A DNA stretch of 57,614 nucleotides from CAYRYU01 sp964428355 (GCA_964428355.1 CAYRYU010000043.1:1-57614), one strand, 5' to 3'; positions 22,429 through 32,129 are shown, counted from the first letter of the stretch. The notes: generated by a model from the letters alone, not told the origin. Made by a program: numbers and translations.

Positions 22429-23514
22429 TCAGACGTTGAAGCGGAAGTTGATGATGTCCCCATCCAGTACCAGGTATTCCTTGCCTTCGAGACGTATTAG
22501 GCCGGCCTGTTTTGCACCCGCCATTCCGTTGTGGGCGAGGAAATCTTTGTAGGCGACGACCTCGGCCCGGATGAACCCGCGTTCGATGTCGGAATGGACC
22601 TTTCCCGCCGCTTTCTGGGCCACGGTGCCGTTCTGGATCGGCCAGGCCCGGACTTCGTCTTCACCCACCGTAAGGAAGGAGATGTAGTTCAACGCGCGGT
22701 AGGCCTCCTTGATCAGGCGGCTTCGGCCGGACTCGGTGATCCCGAACTCCTTGAGGAAGGTGGCTTCCTCTTCGGCCGAGAGGCCCGCGATCTCCATTTC
22801 GGTGCGGCCGGAAAGTATGAAGCCCGTCCAGCCCTTTTCGGCCAGGACAGCGTTGAAGTTCTTGACAAGGGGGTCATCGGCGTTCTTGAGGTGATCGTCC
22901 GAGCCGTTTCCGACGACGATGAGAGGTTTCTGGGTGAGGAACCGGTAACCGCGGATGAGGGCTTCCTCGTCGGCGGTGAGTTCGATGGTGGAGATGAACT
23001 TCCCCGCCTCGAGGCAGGTCTGGAACCGGTTGCACAGATCGAGCTCCTTGAGCAGTTCGGGTTTCTTCCCGCCTTTGAGGTCTTTGTTGATGCGCTCGAT
23101 CTTGTTCTGGACGATCTGAAGGTCGGAGAAAACGAACTCGAGGCAAAGCTCTTCGATGTCGCTCTTCGGGTCGATCTTGTTTCGGACGTGGGGGACGTCG
23201 GTTCCGCCGAACAGACGCACCACGAGGATGATCGCGTCGGTGGTGCGGATGTTGGACAGGGTCTTGCTCGAGAACCCGCTCTCGTCCTTGCTGATGCCCG
23301 GGATGTCCGTGAACTCGACCGTGGCATTGACCGTCTTCTTGGGCTTGTAGATTCCGGTGAGGTAGTCGAGACGTTCGTCGGGGACCTTGATGATTCCGGT
23401 ATTGATCTCCTCGCTCTGGCTCAGGTAGTCGCGGACCTGCGCGTTGGAGCGGGTCGCCATGTTGAATATGGTGGTCTTTCCCGACATCGGGAGGCCGGCG
23501 AGTCCGATTTTCAT
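22429..23514 (-). CDS. ychF: YchF/OLA1-family P-loop NTPase
   Basis: A 361-residue protein, the length expected of YchF. The start is ATG 23514, preceded by CAGGAGA; the frame is open further upstream but that part is not family-like. The P-loop is GLPMSGKTT (7-15) where most YchF proteins have GLPNVGKST, and the G3 motif is TDIPG. The G4 position usually NxxE reads NGSDD, so it keeps Asn but has Asp for Glu. The C-terminal TGS domain is typical (GEDEVRAWPIQNGT, then DGDIINFRFNV). YchF binds ribosomes and hydrolyses ATP. It lies 34 bases after nupC on the same strand. Confidence 0.9.
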   Translation of the reverse strand: MKIGLAGLPMSGKTTIFNMATRSNAQVRDYLSQSEEINTGIIKVPDERLDYLTGIYKPKKTVNATVEFTDIPGISKDESGFSSKTLSNIRTTDAIILVVRLFGGTDVPHVRNKIDPKSDIEELCLEFVFSDLQIVQNKIERINKDLKGGKKPELLKELDLCNRFQTCLEAGKFISTIELTADEEALIRGYRFLTQKPLIVVGNGSDDHLKNADDPLVKNFNAVLAEKGWTGFILSGRTEMEIAGLSAEEEATFLKEFGITESGRSRLIKEAYRALNYISFLTVGEDEVRAWPIQNGTVAQKAAGKVHSDIERGFIRAEVVAYKDFLAHNGMAGAKQAGLIRLEGKEYLVLDGDIINFRFNV

Positions 23515-23548
23515 TGGTTGTCTCCTGGGTGTATGTCCGTGGCCGTGG

Positions 23549-24841
23549 TCATTCCACGAGAAGTCCCGCGATATTGGCGGTCTGATAGGATGCGAAGGTC
23601 CCTGCAATGAGAGCCCGGATTCCGAGCTTTGCAAGATCGCTTCTGCGTTCCGGAGCGAGTCCGCCGATTCCCCCGAGCTGTATCCCGATCGAGCCGAAGT
23701 TCGCGAAACCGCAGCAGGCGTATGTCAGGATCACCCAGGTGCGCTTCTGGAGAACGACCGGAACGTTGTCGATGAGATACTTCTGGTTGACGATGTCGCC
23801 GAGGTGGGCGTATGCGACGAACTCGTTGAGTACGGTCTTTTCCCCAAGGAGTCGGCCCGCGACGAGGAGATCCTCTTTCGGGACTCCCATGATCCAGGCG
23901 AGGGGCGCATTGAGCCAGCCGAGCAGCTTGTCGAGGGTGTTGAACGAGGTGACGTTCAGGCCGGTGACGGAGGAAACCCCGCCGCACAGGAGCTGCCAGG
24001 CGGCGTTTCCCATCGCGATCAGGGCGATGAAGGAGATCAGCATCGCCGCCACGTTGATCGCAAGGCTCATTCCCTCGGATGCTCCGCGGGCGGCTGCGTC
24101 GATGACGTTCTTGTCGATCTCCTCGATCTTCAGTTCGCAGGTTCCAAGGGTGTCTGGAACCCCGGATTCGGGAACCATGATCTTCGCGAAGACCATCGCG
24201 GCAGGGGCCGACATGACGGATGCCGCCATCAGATGCCCCGCGATCTCGGGGAAGCTCTTCTGCATCATGGCAACGTAAGCGGCCATGACTCCGCCTGCGA
24301 TGGTGGCCATGCCTCCGACCATCACGCAGTTCAGTTCCGAGAGGGTCATGGTCTTCACGAAGGGCTTGATCACCAGCGGAGCCTCTGTCTGCCCCACGAA
24401 GATATTGGCGGCGGCGCTGAGGGACTCTGCGCCCGAGGTTTTCATCGTTCGCTGCATGACCACGGCGATCACCTGCACCAGCTTCTGCATGATCCCGAGA
24501 TGGTAGAGGACCGTCATGAAGGAGGAGAAGAAAATGATGGTTGGAAGCACCTGGAAGGCGAAAACCATCCCGATCCCGTTTCCGGAGTTCCCGTCGGCAA
24601 GGGTTCCGAAAACGAACTTCGCTCCTTCCTGGGTGAATCCGAGGATCTTCGTGATGACGCCGTTCATCATCTCGAAGAAGGCTTTTCCGGGGCCCGTTTT
24701 CAGGATCAGGATCGCGAAAATGATTTGCAGCCCGATTCCCATTGCAACCAGGCGCCAATTGATCTTCTTCCGATCCGTCGAAAGGGCGTAACAGATGGCG
24801 ACCTGGATCAGGATTCCGAAAAGGCTCAGGAACTTTTCCAT
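23549..24841 (-). CDS. nupC: concentrative nucleoside transporter
   Basis: A 430-residue inner-membrane protein of the CNT family, which imports nucleosides with protons or sodium. The family motif GQTEAPL occurs in VGQTEAPLVIKPF, and several hydrophobic helices are spread along the chain. A good GGAGGAGAG ribosome site precedes ATG 24841. It sits at the head of an apparent two-gene unit with ychF. Salvage fits with the udk gene elsewhere in the window, though the two are not linked. The specificity (pyrimidine versus broad) cannot be told here. Confidence 0.92.
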   Translation of the reverse strand: MEKFLSLFGILIQVAICYALSTDRKKINWRLVAMGIGLQIIFAILILKTGPGKAFFEMMNGVITKILGFTQEGAKFVFGTLADGNSGNGIGMVFAFQVLPTIIFFSSFMTVLYHLGIMQKLVQVIAVVMQRTMKTSGAESLSAAANIFVGQTEAPLVIKPFVKTMTLSELNCVMVGGMATIAGGVMAAYVAMMQKSFPEIAGHLMAASVMSAPAAMVFAKIMVPESGVPDTLGTCELKIEEIDKNVIDAAARGASEGMSLAINVAAMLISFIALIAMGNAAWQLLCGGVSSVTGLNVTSFNTLDKLLGWLNAPLAWIMGVPKEDLLVAGRLLGEKTVLNEFVAYAHLGDIVNQKYLIDNVPVVLQKRTWVILTYACCGFANFGSIGIQLGGIGGLAPERRSDLAKLGIRALIAGTFASYQTANIAGLLVE

Positions 24842-24877
24842 GATTCTCTCCTCCGGGAAGGGTGAAGAACGGGGGGT

Positions 24878-24886
24878 ATTGTATCA
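24878..24886 (-). promoter_or_regulatory. nupC extended -10 promoter
   Basis: On the minus strand TGA TACAAT (24878-24883) lies about 36 bases before the nupC start. The -35 is weak. It falls just after the terminator of the VIT/vWA gene. Confidence 0.5.
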
Positions 24887-24905
24887 CATCGGCCCGGAAA
24901 AAGAA

Positions 24906-24926
24906 CCCCCCGGACGCGCCGGGGGG
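24906..24926 (-). terminator. terminator of the VIT/vWA gene
   Basis: CCCCCCGG and CCGGGGGG form an 8-bp stem with loop ACGCG, followed on the minus strand by a T-rich tract. It lies 30 bases after the stop at 24956. Confidence 0.85.
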
Positions 24927-24955
24927 GACTGGAATTGGAAATCCTGCCCTTTCGG

Positions 24956-27289
24956 TCAGATGTCGAGTTTTCCTTTCTCCGTCACTCCGGAATCGGGGTC
25001 GATTTCGACGGCCTTCTCGCCTATCATGACGATGATCTTGTCTCCCAATGAGAGGAACTTTCCGACCTCGGGGTGCTTGGAAACGAGTTCGAAGTAGGCA
25101 TCGGAAAATGCCTTCACGACGATGTCCGCTTTCTCCTTTTTCGACTTGCTGTCGATCCATTTCCCGTCGATCAGGTAGAAGGTCCGCTCGGCGATGTCGC
25201 GCGTGACCGGAGCCTTGAGGCTGGTGGACCTGCGGCCCGATGAAGCGCTGCCGCCGATATCGAAGCTTCCCGGGATACCGCCGCCCGTCCCACCGCTGCG
25301 GGCGGACATCGGAGGAGGAGGAGCTCCTGCGGATTTCATGGCATTCATTTCGCGGGCCGCTCCGACCGCATCGGAGCCGTCGTGAACGGATTCGAGGCTC
25401 TGCATCGAGAATTTTCCCTTCTCTTCCTCGAACTTTTCCATTCCACCCGGCTCCGAAGGGCTGGGCATCATTACGCGACGGAGGTTGGGGCCGGGGAGTT
25501 CCTTGTCCTCGACGACCAGGAAGGAGGTATATGGGGTCAGGATGCCGTAGCGTTTCGCGAGAACGACGATCTCGTTCTTGAGCTCCTCGTCGGCCCCGGA
25601 CTTCCTGATCTGGTCGAGGAGGAAACCGATCTTGCGGGTGGCCCAGATCCTGGCGACGAAGCCGTTCTCGGTCTCGCGCTCGGGAAAGGAGGCTTCGAAG
25701 TCCATTTTCTCCTGTTTTCCGTCGACCATGCCCGTGAGGGTGATCCGACCTTCGCCTTCCTTCTTGTACTTTCCGAGGACCGTGATATTCGTTCCGCGGA
25801 ACACGTCGGGAACCTTCTGGGGGTAGATCTGGGCGACGTCGACGTTGTTGAACTCTATCCCCACGTCGGTCATGACGGGATGGGTGAGTTTTCCGAAGAG
25901 TTCGGAAACCTTCTGTTCGATGTCTTCCTTTTCGGAAACGTATTCGGAAACGCCGCCGTTTTCCTCCGCCATCCGGTCGAGGAGGGGAGCGTTGAGCTGG
26001 TCGCCGACCCCGAACGTGAAGATACGGATCTTCCCGTTGTTTCCGCTCTTGACCTCCCGGATGATCTCGTCGGGCTCGGTCAGGCCGGCGGTGGGTTTTC
26101 CGTCGGTCACGAAAACGATGAAGGCGGGCCGTTCCCCATTCTTCTTCTTGAGGGCGTTGAGCGCTTTCAGCATCGCTTCAGAGATGTTGGTGCCACCCAT
26201 GGGTTCCATGTTCTTCACGTATTCCAGGGCACCGGTACGGGTCTTGTCGTCGATCTCGAAAAGGTCGTTCTTGTACGAGTCGACCTCGGTCGCGAAGGAT
26301 ATCAGGTGAAGACGGTCACCTTTCTTCATCGCGTTGATGCAGAATTCGAGAGCCTTGCGCGCCTGGTCCATTTTTGGGCCAGCCATGCTGCCCGAGGTGT
26401 CCATGACGAGGGCGACATCGACGTTGGGGATCGCCTTCTTCTGGGATTCGGAGCGGGGGGAAAGCATCAGCATGAAGATCCCGTCTTCGCTGGGGTCGGG
26501 ACGGTGGGTAAGGAGGGATAGCGAGAGATCCTTCTGCGAAACGGCGTAGTACAGGACGAAATCCTTGTCAGGGCGTACCGAATCGGCTTCGAACCCGACC
26601 GTCGCCTCGTTGTCCCCGTGCCGGTTGATCGAAACCGAATGTGTCGGGCTGTAGATCGTGGTGATCGGTGTCTTGGATTTGATCTTCACCTCGATTGAAA
26701 CGTCGCGCATCGGTTCCTGGGAGAATCGCTCGATGTTGAGCGGATACACGAACCGGACCAGGCTTCCCTCCGCCTTGAGGGCTTCCTGATAATCGATCTT
26801 GACCTTCTTTTCGGCATTTCCTTCGATCGGGTAGATCCGGGTTTTGAACAGGCCGGTTCCCATGAATTCGAGAAGGCCCGGGTCGCGCATCTTCCGGACG
26901 ATGTCCTCGTAGATTCCCCGTGCCTTGTCCGCGTCGAGAAGCTCGCCCTTCGTCATCTTGCCTTCGATGTCCATCGCGAATCCGCTGATCGAGGCCCCCA
27001 CGGGAAGCGGGAAGATGTAAAGGCCTTCGATCGTCCGGTTCTCGTGGTTGAAAAACGCCTGGTCGACGTGCGTGGAAGCTGCGACATCCTTGATGTCGAC
27101 CTTCACCCGATGGTACCGCACCGAAAGGGGGACGGTGAACCCCTGGTCTACCTGAGGTGGGCGGAAGATCAGGCGCTGTCGCTCGATCTCACCGGGTTCG
27201 AAGGGGAAGATCATCCCGTCTGCGTATGCCCGGGGAGCGAAAACGGCCAGAAGGACGAGAAAACAAAGCATGAATTTCGCGGATTTCAT
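24956..27289 (-). CDS. exported VIT + von Willebrand A domain protein
   Basis: A 777-residue protein with a signal peptide (1-23), a VIT domain (about 50-180) and a vWA domain (about 290-480) containing the MIDAS motif DTSGSMAG (297-304). The pair resembles inter-alpha-trypsin inhibitor heavy chains and many bacterial VIT-vWA proteins, whose exact roles are unknown. The C-terminal 150 residues are low-complexity, with a Gly/Ser-rich run (GGTGGGIPG) and a final globular tail. No membrane anchor is seen after the signal. Metal-dependent binding to another surface protein is the usual suggestion. A terminator follows. Confidence 0.85.
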   Translation of the reverse strand: MKSAKFMLCFLVLLAVFAPRAYADGMIFPFEPGEIERQRLIFRPPQVDQGFTVPLSVRYHRVKVDIKDVAASTHVDQAFFNHENRTIEGLYIFPLPVGASISGFAMDIEGKMTKGELLDADKARGIYEDIVRKMRDPGLLEFMGTGLFKTRIYPIEGNAEKKVKIDYQEALKAEGSLVRFVYPLNIERFSQEPMRDVSIEVKIKSKTPITTIYSPTHSVSINRHGDNEATVGFEADSVRPDKDFVLYYAVSQKDLSLSLLTHRPDPSEDGIFMLMLSPRSESQKKAIPNVDVALVMDTSGSMAGPKMDQARKALEFCINAMKKGDRLHLISFATEVDSYKNDLFEIDDKTRTGALEYVKNMEPMGGTNISEAMLKALNALKKKNGERPAFIVFVTDGKPTAGLTEPDEIIREVKSGNNGKIRIFTFGVGDQLNAPLLDRMAEENGGVSEYVSEKEDIEQKVSELFGKLTHPVMTDVGIEFNNVDVAQIYPQKVPDVFRGTNITVLGKYKKEGEGRITLTGMVDGKQEKMDFEASFPERETENGFVARIWATRKIGFLLDQIRKSGADEELKNEIVVLAKRYGILTPYTSFLVVEDKELPGPNLRRVMMPSPSEPGGMEKFEEEKGKFSMQSLESVHDGSDAVGAAREMNAMKSAGAPPPPMSARSGGTGGGIPGSFDIGGSASSGRRSTSLKAPVTRDIAERTFYLIDGKWIDSKSKKEKADIVVKAFSDAYFELVSKHPEVGKFLSLGDKIIVMIGEKAVEIDPDSGVTEKGKLDI

Positions 27290-27448
27290 GGTCCACCTCC
27301 CGAAGAAGATTTCACCGGTTCTAACGTGAAAAGGGGAAAACGGATTTCCGAAAGAAAATTACGAAAACGGAGCGCGGAAAACTCGCGGCGGAACTCACCG
27401 CGAAGGTCGTGCCAGAAGCTGGGTTCGCGCGAGTGCGCGGTGGCTCTG

Positions 27449-27775
27449 TCACATCAGGAGGCGGACGAACCATTGCATGAACTGCTGGACCAGCTTCCAG
27501 TACCAACGGAATGGTTTTCCCAGGAACAACAGGTCGACCAGATTGTCGGCGTTATCCGGGACTATCACGTACCCCAGGACGAGTATTCCACATAACGCGG
27601 CCACCCCTCCGCCTCCGTAGACTTCGACCCACTGGATCTCGGTCAACCGCAGATGCGCCTGCTTGGCATTCTGGTAGACGAAGGAGGAAAGGCCAAGACC
27701 CGTCAGCCCGAGGAACACGAGCGCGCAGATCTTTGCCGTTTCCGGATCGGAAACGAACCTGTAGAACTCACCCAC
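27449..27775 (-). CDS. small two-helix membrane protein
   Basis: A 108-residue protein beginning at GTG 27775, two bases after the pheT stop, so it is translated from the pheST transcript. Hydrophobic helices are at about 15-33 (ICALVFLGLTGLGLSSFVY) and 54-70 (VAALCGILVLGYVIV), with a basic C-terminal tail. No family is recognised. Being the last gene in a translation operon does not by itself point to a function. Confidence 0.6.
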   Translation of the reverse strand: MGEFYRFVSDPETAKICALVFLGLTGLGLSSFVYQNAKQAHLRLTEIQWVEVYGGGGVAALCGILVLGYVIVPDNADNLVDLLFLGKPFRWYWKLVQQFMQWFVRLLM

Positions 27776-27777
27776 GG

Positions 27778-30162
27778 TTACTTTTCCCGGAGCTTGCCGT
27801 GCAACTCACTTTCAATCCGCCTCACCATGCTGTCGATGGCGGGTTTCACTTCCTCCTCGGTCAGGGTTTTCTCCGGTGACCGGAAGGTGAGCGAGAAGGC
27901 CATCGAACGTTTTCCCGGGTCGATCCCCTTACCAACATATACATCAAACAACCGGACGCTTTCAAGGATCTCCTTTCCCTCGTCCTGGAGGATCTTGCGA
28001 ATGTCCTGGTAGGGGACTTCCGCGGGCATGAGCAGGGAAAGGTCGCGCCTGACCGGGGGGAACTCTGGAATGGATTTCATCCTCGGGATCTTGACCGGTT
28101 GGGCGGAAAGAATGCCGTAGTCGAGCTCGAGAAGGAAGATGCTCTCGGGCATCTTCTTGTTCGTAAGGAAACGGGGATGGATGTTTCCGACGATTCCGAC
28201 CACCTGGTGCTTGAGGCGGATCTCGAGCTGCTGCGAGGAACGGAAGGCGGGGTGGGCACCCGGCGCGAACTCCGGAGTCTTTCCACAAAGCTTGAAAATG
28301 CCCGCGATCACGCCTTTCACCCAGTTGAGATCGTGTTCCTTCTTGCTTTGGGTCCAGTCGTTGGGGTTCATGCTGCCGCACAACCCTATGCAGAGCTTGT
28401 CAGCCTCGGCCAGGCCGCGTCCTGAGGTCCGGGTGAAGGTTTTTCCGATCTCGAAGAACCTCAGATCGAACTCGTCGGCCAGGATGTTCCTGGTCAGGGC
28501 GTCGAACATTCCCCAAAGCAGGCTGGATCTCATCTGTGACTGTTCCTCGGAAAGAGGATTCTTCAGTAGGACCGGTTCCCCTTCGAGGAGGTCCCGCTGG
28601 GCATCTCGGGGAATGAAGCTGTAGGACATGATTTCGTTCATCCCGATCGAGATCAGGTGGTCCCGGACCTTCTGCTCGAGGGTTTGAAGGGGAGTGGGCA
28701 ACCTCAGGATCGAGGGGATGTGGGGAAGAGACTGGGGAATAGCCCCGTATCCGACCAGCCTGGCGACCTCCTCGATCAGGTCGGCCTCCTGCTCGAGGTC
28801 GTGCCGGAATGGGGGAACGCCGATCCAGAGGGTTTCGTCCTCGCGTGAGACCTCGAGCTTAAGCCGCAACAGGACCGTCTCGATCTGTTGGGGCTTGAGG
28901 TCCATCCCGAGCACCTTGGAGACCCGCCTGGCGCGGAGCATGATCCTGCGGAGAGGCTTCGGGGCTGGATACTGGTCGATGATCCCTCGCACGCTCTTCC
29001 CGCCGGCGGTGGTTTCGAGCAGTTTGGCGGCGAGGTTGAGCGCGATCGGAATGTTGTCGATGTTGGTTCCCCGCTCGAAACGGTAGGAGGATTCGGACAT
29101 CATCCCGAGGGCTTTGGCGGTCTTCCGGATGCAGGTGGGCTCGAAGTAGGCAGCCTCCAAAAGGACGTTTACCGTCCGGTCGTTGATGCCGGTGTCGGCT
29201 CCGCCCATAACCCCGGCGATCGCCGTCGGTTTCCTGGCATCGGCGATGACCAGCATCGTGGAGTCCAGCTTCCTGACCACTCCGTCCAGGGAAGTGATGG
29301 TCTCGCCGGCCTTTCCTCGCCGGACCACGATCCGGTTCCCTTCCAGAAGGTCGAAGTCGAAAGCGTGGAGGGGGTGGCCGATCGCAAGCATCACGTAGTT
29401 CGTGATGTCCACGAGGTTGTTGATTGGCCGGATTCCGACCCGCCGGAGGCGGTCGGCAAGCCATTTCGGACTTTCCCCGACCTTGACGTTCCGGACGACC
29501 CGGGCTCCATACCTCGGGCAGAGATCGGGGTTCTCGATCGTGACGGAGGTGACTTCATGGACGTCCCCCTCTCCAACCGCGTTCTCGAGGGCGTTCCGGT
29601 GCATCGGAAGGTTGAAGATCGCGGAAAGCTCGCGCGCGATCCCGAGGTGGGAAAGCGCATCCCCGCGGTTCGGGGTGATGCTGATCTCGAAGACGGTTTC
29701 GTCCAGGCCGAGGAATTTCACGATGTCTTCGCCCACCGGGGCTTCAGGAGGGAGGATCATCAGACCGGAATGGTCCTCAGAGATTCCGAGTTCCTTCTGG
29801 CTGCACAGCATTCCGAACGACTCGATGCCCCGGATCTTGGCCTGGCTGATCTCGAATCCCGAGGGGAGGGTGGCTCCGACCATGGCGACGGGGACTTTGT
29901 ATCCCGGCATGTTGTTCGGGGCTCCGCAGACGACGGAAAGGGTCGTTCCATGCCCGACGTCGACGGTGGAGATAGTCAGTTTGTCAGCGTTGGGATGAGG
30001 TTCCCGGGTGAGGATCCGGCCCACTACGACCTTTCGGGTCAGGCGGCCGGGTTGGTGGATTCCTTCCACCTCGATTCCCGCCATGTTCAACCCCTCCGCG
30101 ATCTTCTCGGGGGGGACTTCGATATCGATGTAGTCTCGCAACCAGCTCAACAGGATCTTCAT
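27778..30162 (-). CDS. pheT: phenylalanyl-tRNA synthetase beta subunit
   Basis: A 794-residue beta subunit of the alpha2-beta2 enzyme that charges tRNA-Phe. It shows the N-terminal EMAP/OB-type tRNA-binding domain (about 40-150, including REPHPNADKLTI), the editing B3/4 region, the B5 domain and the C-terminal FDX-ACB domain (about 700-794, starting PPVRRDLSL). It starts at ATG 30162 with AAGGAGA, 12 bases after pheS. A small membrane protein gene follows two bases downstream. Confidence 0.97.
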   Translation of the reverse strand: MKILLSWLRDYIDIEVPPEKIAEGLNMAGIEVEGIHQPGRLTRKVVVGRILTREPHPNADKLTISTVDVGHGTTLSVVCGAPNNMPGYKVPVAMVGATLPSGFEISQAKIRGIESFGMLCSQKELGISEDHSGLMILPPEAPVGEDIVKFLGLDETVFEISITPNRGDALSHLGIARELSAIFNLPMHRNALENAVGEGDVHEVTSVTIENPDLCPRYGARVVRNVKVGESPKWLADRLRRVGIRPINNLVDITNYVMLAIGHPLHAFDFDLLEGNRIVVRRGKAGETITSLDGVVRKLDSTMLVIADARKPTAIAGVMGGADTGINDRTVNVLLEAAYFEPTCIRKTAKALGMMSESSYRFERGTNIDNIPIALNLAAKLLETTAGGKSVRGIIDQYPAPKPLRRIMLRARRVSKVLGMDLKPQQIETVLLRLKLEVSREDETLWIGVPPFRHDLEQEADLIEEVARLVGYGAIPQSLPHIPSILRLPTPLQTLEQKVRDHLISIGMNEIMSYSFIPRDAQRDLLEGEPVLLKNPLSEEQSQMRSSLLWGMFDALTRNILADEFDLRFFEIGKTFTRTSGRGLAEADKLCIGLCGSMNPNDWTQSKKEHDLNWVKGVIAGIFKLCGKTPEFAPGAHPAFRSSQQLEIRLKHQVVGIVGNIHPRFLTNKKMPESIFLLELDYGILSAQPVKIPRMKSIPEFPPVRRDLSLLMPAEVPYQDIRKILQDEGKEILESVRLFDVYVGKGIDPGKRSMAFSLTFRSPEKTLTEEEVKPAIDSMVRRIESELHGKLREK

Positions 30163-30174
30163 CTGGGTTTCTCC

Positions 30175-31188
30175 TTAGAATTGCCGCAGGAACCGAATGT
30201 CGGAAGCATACAGATGGCGGATGTCGTCCATGCCGTAGCGCTGCATGGCGATGCGCTCGATTCCCATGCCGAAAGCGAACCCGGTGTATTTCTCGATGTC
30301 ATACTGGACGGCCTGGAAGACCTTGGGGTTGACCATCCCGCATCCCAGAACTTCCATCCAGCCGGACTGTTTGCAGACCTTGCATCCGCGACCCGAACAG
30401 AAGATACACTGGATGTCCATTTCCGCCGAAGGTTCGGTGAAGGGGAAGAAGCTGGGCCGGAACCGGGTAGGCCTTTTCCCGAACATGTTCTCGGCGAACA
30501 TTGCCAGGGTTCCCTTAAGATCGGCCATCGTGACGTTCTCGCCCACGACGAGCCCTTCCATCTGGGTGAACATGGGGGAATGCGTGATGTCGCTGTCGCG
30601 GCGGTACACCTTTCCGATCGCGATCATCTTGAGCGGGGGTTGCATTGTCTCCATGACCCTGATCTGCACCGGCGAAGTCTGGGTGCGGAGAACCTGGCCC
30701 GATTCGAGGTAGAAGGTGTCCTGCATGTCCCTGGCGGGGTGATGGGCTGGAACGTTCAGCGCTTCGAAGTTGTAGTATTCCTCCTCTACCTCCGGTCCAT
30801 CGGCCATGAAGAAGCCCATCGAAAGAAAGACCGAGGCGACCTCCCTGGCCACCCGGATGACGGGATGCATCGTTCCGGGAAGGGTTGCGGTTCCCGGGAG
30901 CGTGGGGTCGGGCCGATCGGCTTTCAGCTTCCGTTCCTGCTCCTCGACGGTTGCACGGGCGATGTCGGCGTCCAGAGCTTCCTGGATCTTCTGCTTCAGC
31001 GAGTTGATCCGTTCGCCCTCCTTCTTCCGGGCTTCCGGGGGAAGTTCCCCGAGGCCTTTGAGAAGCTGGGTGACCGAGCCTTTCTTTCCCAGGAAGCGGA
31101 CCCGGATCTCCTCGAACTGCTGGAGGGTCTTGGCGGCTTCCTGCTCCTTCTGGAACTGTCGATAGAGCTCTTCGGTCTGATGGGGCAT
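30175..31188 (-). CDS. pheS: phenylalanyl-tRNA synthetase alpha subunit
   Basis: A 337-residue alpha subunit that carries the class II catalytic core. The N-terminal coiled coil (about 1-85) precedes the catalytic domain with HPARDMQDTFYL, MFTQMEGLVVGE and the closing GFAFGMGIERIAMQRYGMDDIRH. A zinc-like cysteine set (CIFCSGRGCKVCKQSGW) is visible, as in many PheS proteins. The start has a strong CAAGGAGG. It lies 31 bases after an rRNA/tRNA methyltransferase gene and 12 before pheT, in one operon. Confidence 0.97.
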   Translation of the reverse strand: MPHQTEELYRQFQKEQEAAKTLQQFEEIRVRFLGKKGSVTQLLKGLGELPPEARKKEGERINSLKQKIQEALDADIARATVEEQERKLKADRPDPTLPGTATLPGTMHPVIRVAREVASVFLSMGFFMADGPEVEEEYYNFEALNVPAHHPARDMQDTFYLESGQVLRTQTSPVQIRVMETMQPPLKMIAIGKVYRRDSDITHSPMFTQMEGLVVGENVTMADLKGTLAMFAENMFGKRPTRFRPSFFPFTEPSAEMDIQCIFCSGRGCKVCKQSGWMEVLGCGMVNPKVFQAVQYDIEKYTGFAFGMGIERIAMQRYGMDDIRHLYASDIRFLRQF

Positions 31189-31219
31189 GGTTCCTCCTTG
31201 CTCGCAAGGTATTCTTCGG

Positions 31220-32023
31220 TCAGGTCATTGCGCCCCTCCCTGGGGCGCGGCGAAAACGCTCGTAAAGGGCGATGGCGACCGAGGTGGCCACGTTCAGCGA
31301 CTCGACTCCCGATTTCATGGGGATTCCGATGGTTCCCTGGCATCGGGCGCGGATTTCCGGGCTCAAACCAGGGCCCTCGGCTCCGAAAAAGAGTGCGACC
31401 CGGTCGGGAAGGGCTGTCTGGAAAAGTGGAGTTCCGCCCTGGGTGACGGCTAGGGGGGAAAAGCCGGCGATCCGGATGTCGGAAAACAATTCGGAAGGGG
31501 TGTTCACCTCGACGACGGGAAGCCTGAATGCGGCCCCCATGGCTGCCCGGAGCACCTTGGGGTTGAACCGGGAGCAGGTTCCGGGTAGCAGGAGAAGGGC
31601 TGAAGCGTTCAATGCCTCACAGCTTCTCATGATGGTTCCAAGGTTGCCCGGGTCCTGGACGCCGTCCAGGGCGACAAGCGCTGTCGACCTCCCCAAGAGC
31701 TCCTGGAGAGGCGGTGAAGGGGGCACCTCGATAATGCCGATTGCGTCCGGGGGGGATTCAAGGGCGGACAACCTTGCCATGAGGCGCTTTGGGACAACAT
31801 GGATGGTGGGTATGCAGCCTTCCCAGACGGTTTCCGCTCCGGAGCAGACGACAACCGATCGGATCTTCGCCCCTGACGAGACGGCCTCCCGGATCAGTTT
31901 CCCCCCTTCGATCGCAATGGTTGGGGAGACCTCCCCATGGGGGGGCTCTCTGAGCAATTCTTTGATCCGCTTGCAGATCGGATTGCCGGGCGATTCGATC
32001 ACCAGGGTCCGCGGGGGGGTCAT
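31220..32023 (-). CDS. TrmH/SpoU-family RNA 2'-O-methyltransferase
   Basis: A 267-residue SPOUT methyltransferase with the three knot motifs: DGVQDPGNLGTIMRS, LFFGAEGPGLSPEI and SLNVATSVAIALYE. The N-terminal ~100 residues resemble the SpoU substrate-binding domain. It should methylate a ribose 2'-OH in rRNA or tRNA; the target (RlmB-like G2251 or another site) cannot be told. It has its own promoter (32067-32094) and is the first gene of the trmH-pheS-pheT unit. No clear ribosome site precedes ATG 32023. Confidence 0.9.
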   Translation of the reverse strand: MTPPRTLVIESPGNPICKRIKELLREPPHGEVSPTIAIEGGKLIREAVSSGAKIRSVVVCSGAETVWEGCIPTIHVVPKRLMARLSALESPPDAIGIIEVPPSPPLQELLGRSTALVALDGVQDPGNLGTIMRSCEALNASALLLLPGTCSRFNPKVLRAAMGAAFRLPVVEVNTPSELFSDIRIAGFSPLAVTQGGTPLFQTALPDRVALFFGAEGPGLSPEIRARCQGTIGIPMKSGVESLNVATSVAIALYERFRRAPGRGAMT

Positions 32024-32066
32024 CCGGGGGTATCACCTCATTCGGTAAGGGTTTCGGAAAAAATGA

Positions 32067-32094
32067 ATCATACCACAGGTCAGGGTTCGTTCAA
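32067..32094 (-). promoter_or_regulatory. promoter of the trmH-pheST operon
   Basis: On the minus strand TTGAAC (32089-32094) and TATGAT (32067-32072) are 16 bases apart, with TGG making the latter an extended -10. It lies immediately after the rplT terminator, separating the two units. Confidence 0.65.
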
Positions 32095-32100
32095 AACGAA

Positions 32101-32129
32101 AGCACCCGGGCTCTTGGAGCCCGGGTGCT
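32101..32129 (-). terminator. terminator of the infC-rpmI-rplT operon
   Basis: AGCACCCGGGCTC and GAGCCCGGGTGCT make a perfect 13-bp stem with loop CAA on the minus strand, followed by TTCGTTTTG. It lies about 90 bases after the rplT stop. Confidence 0.88.

Noticed and set aside
28888..31446. An 852-codon open frame on the plus strand opposite pheS and pheT
   Set aside because: It mirrors the codon pattern of the certain pheST genes, has no family signature and no ribosome site; long antisense frames are expected in high-GC DNA.
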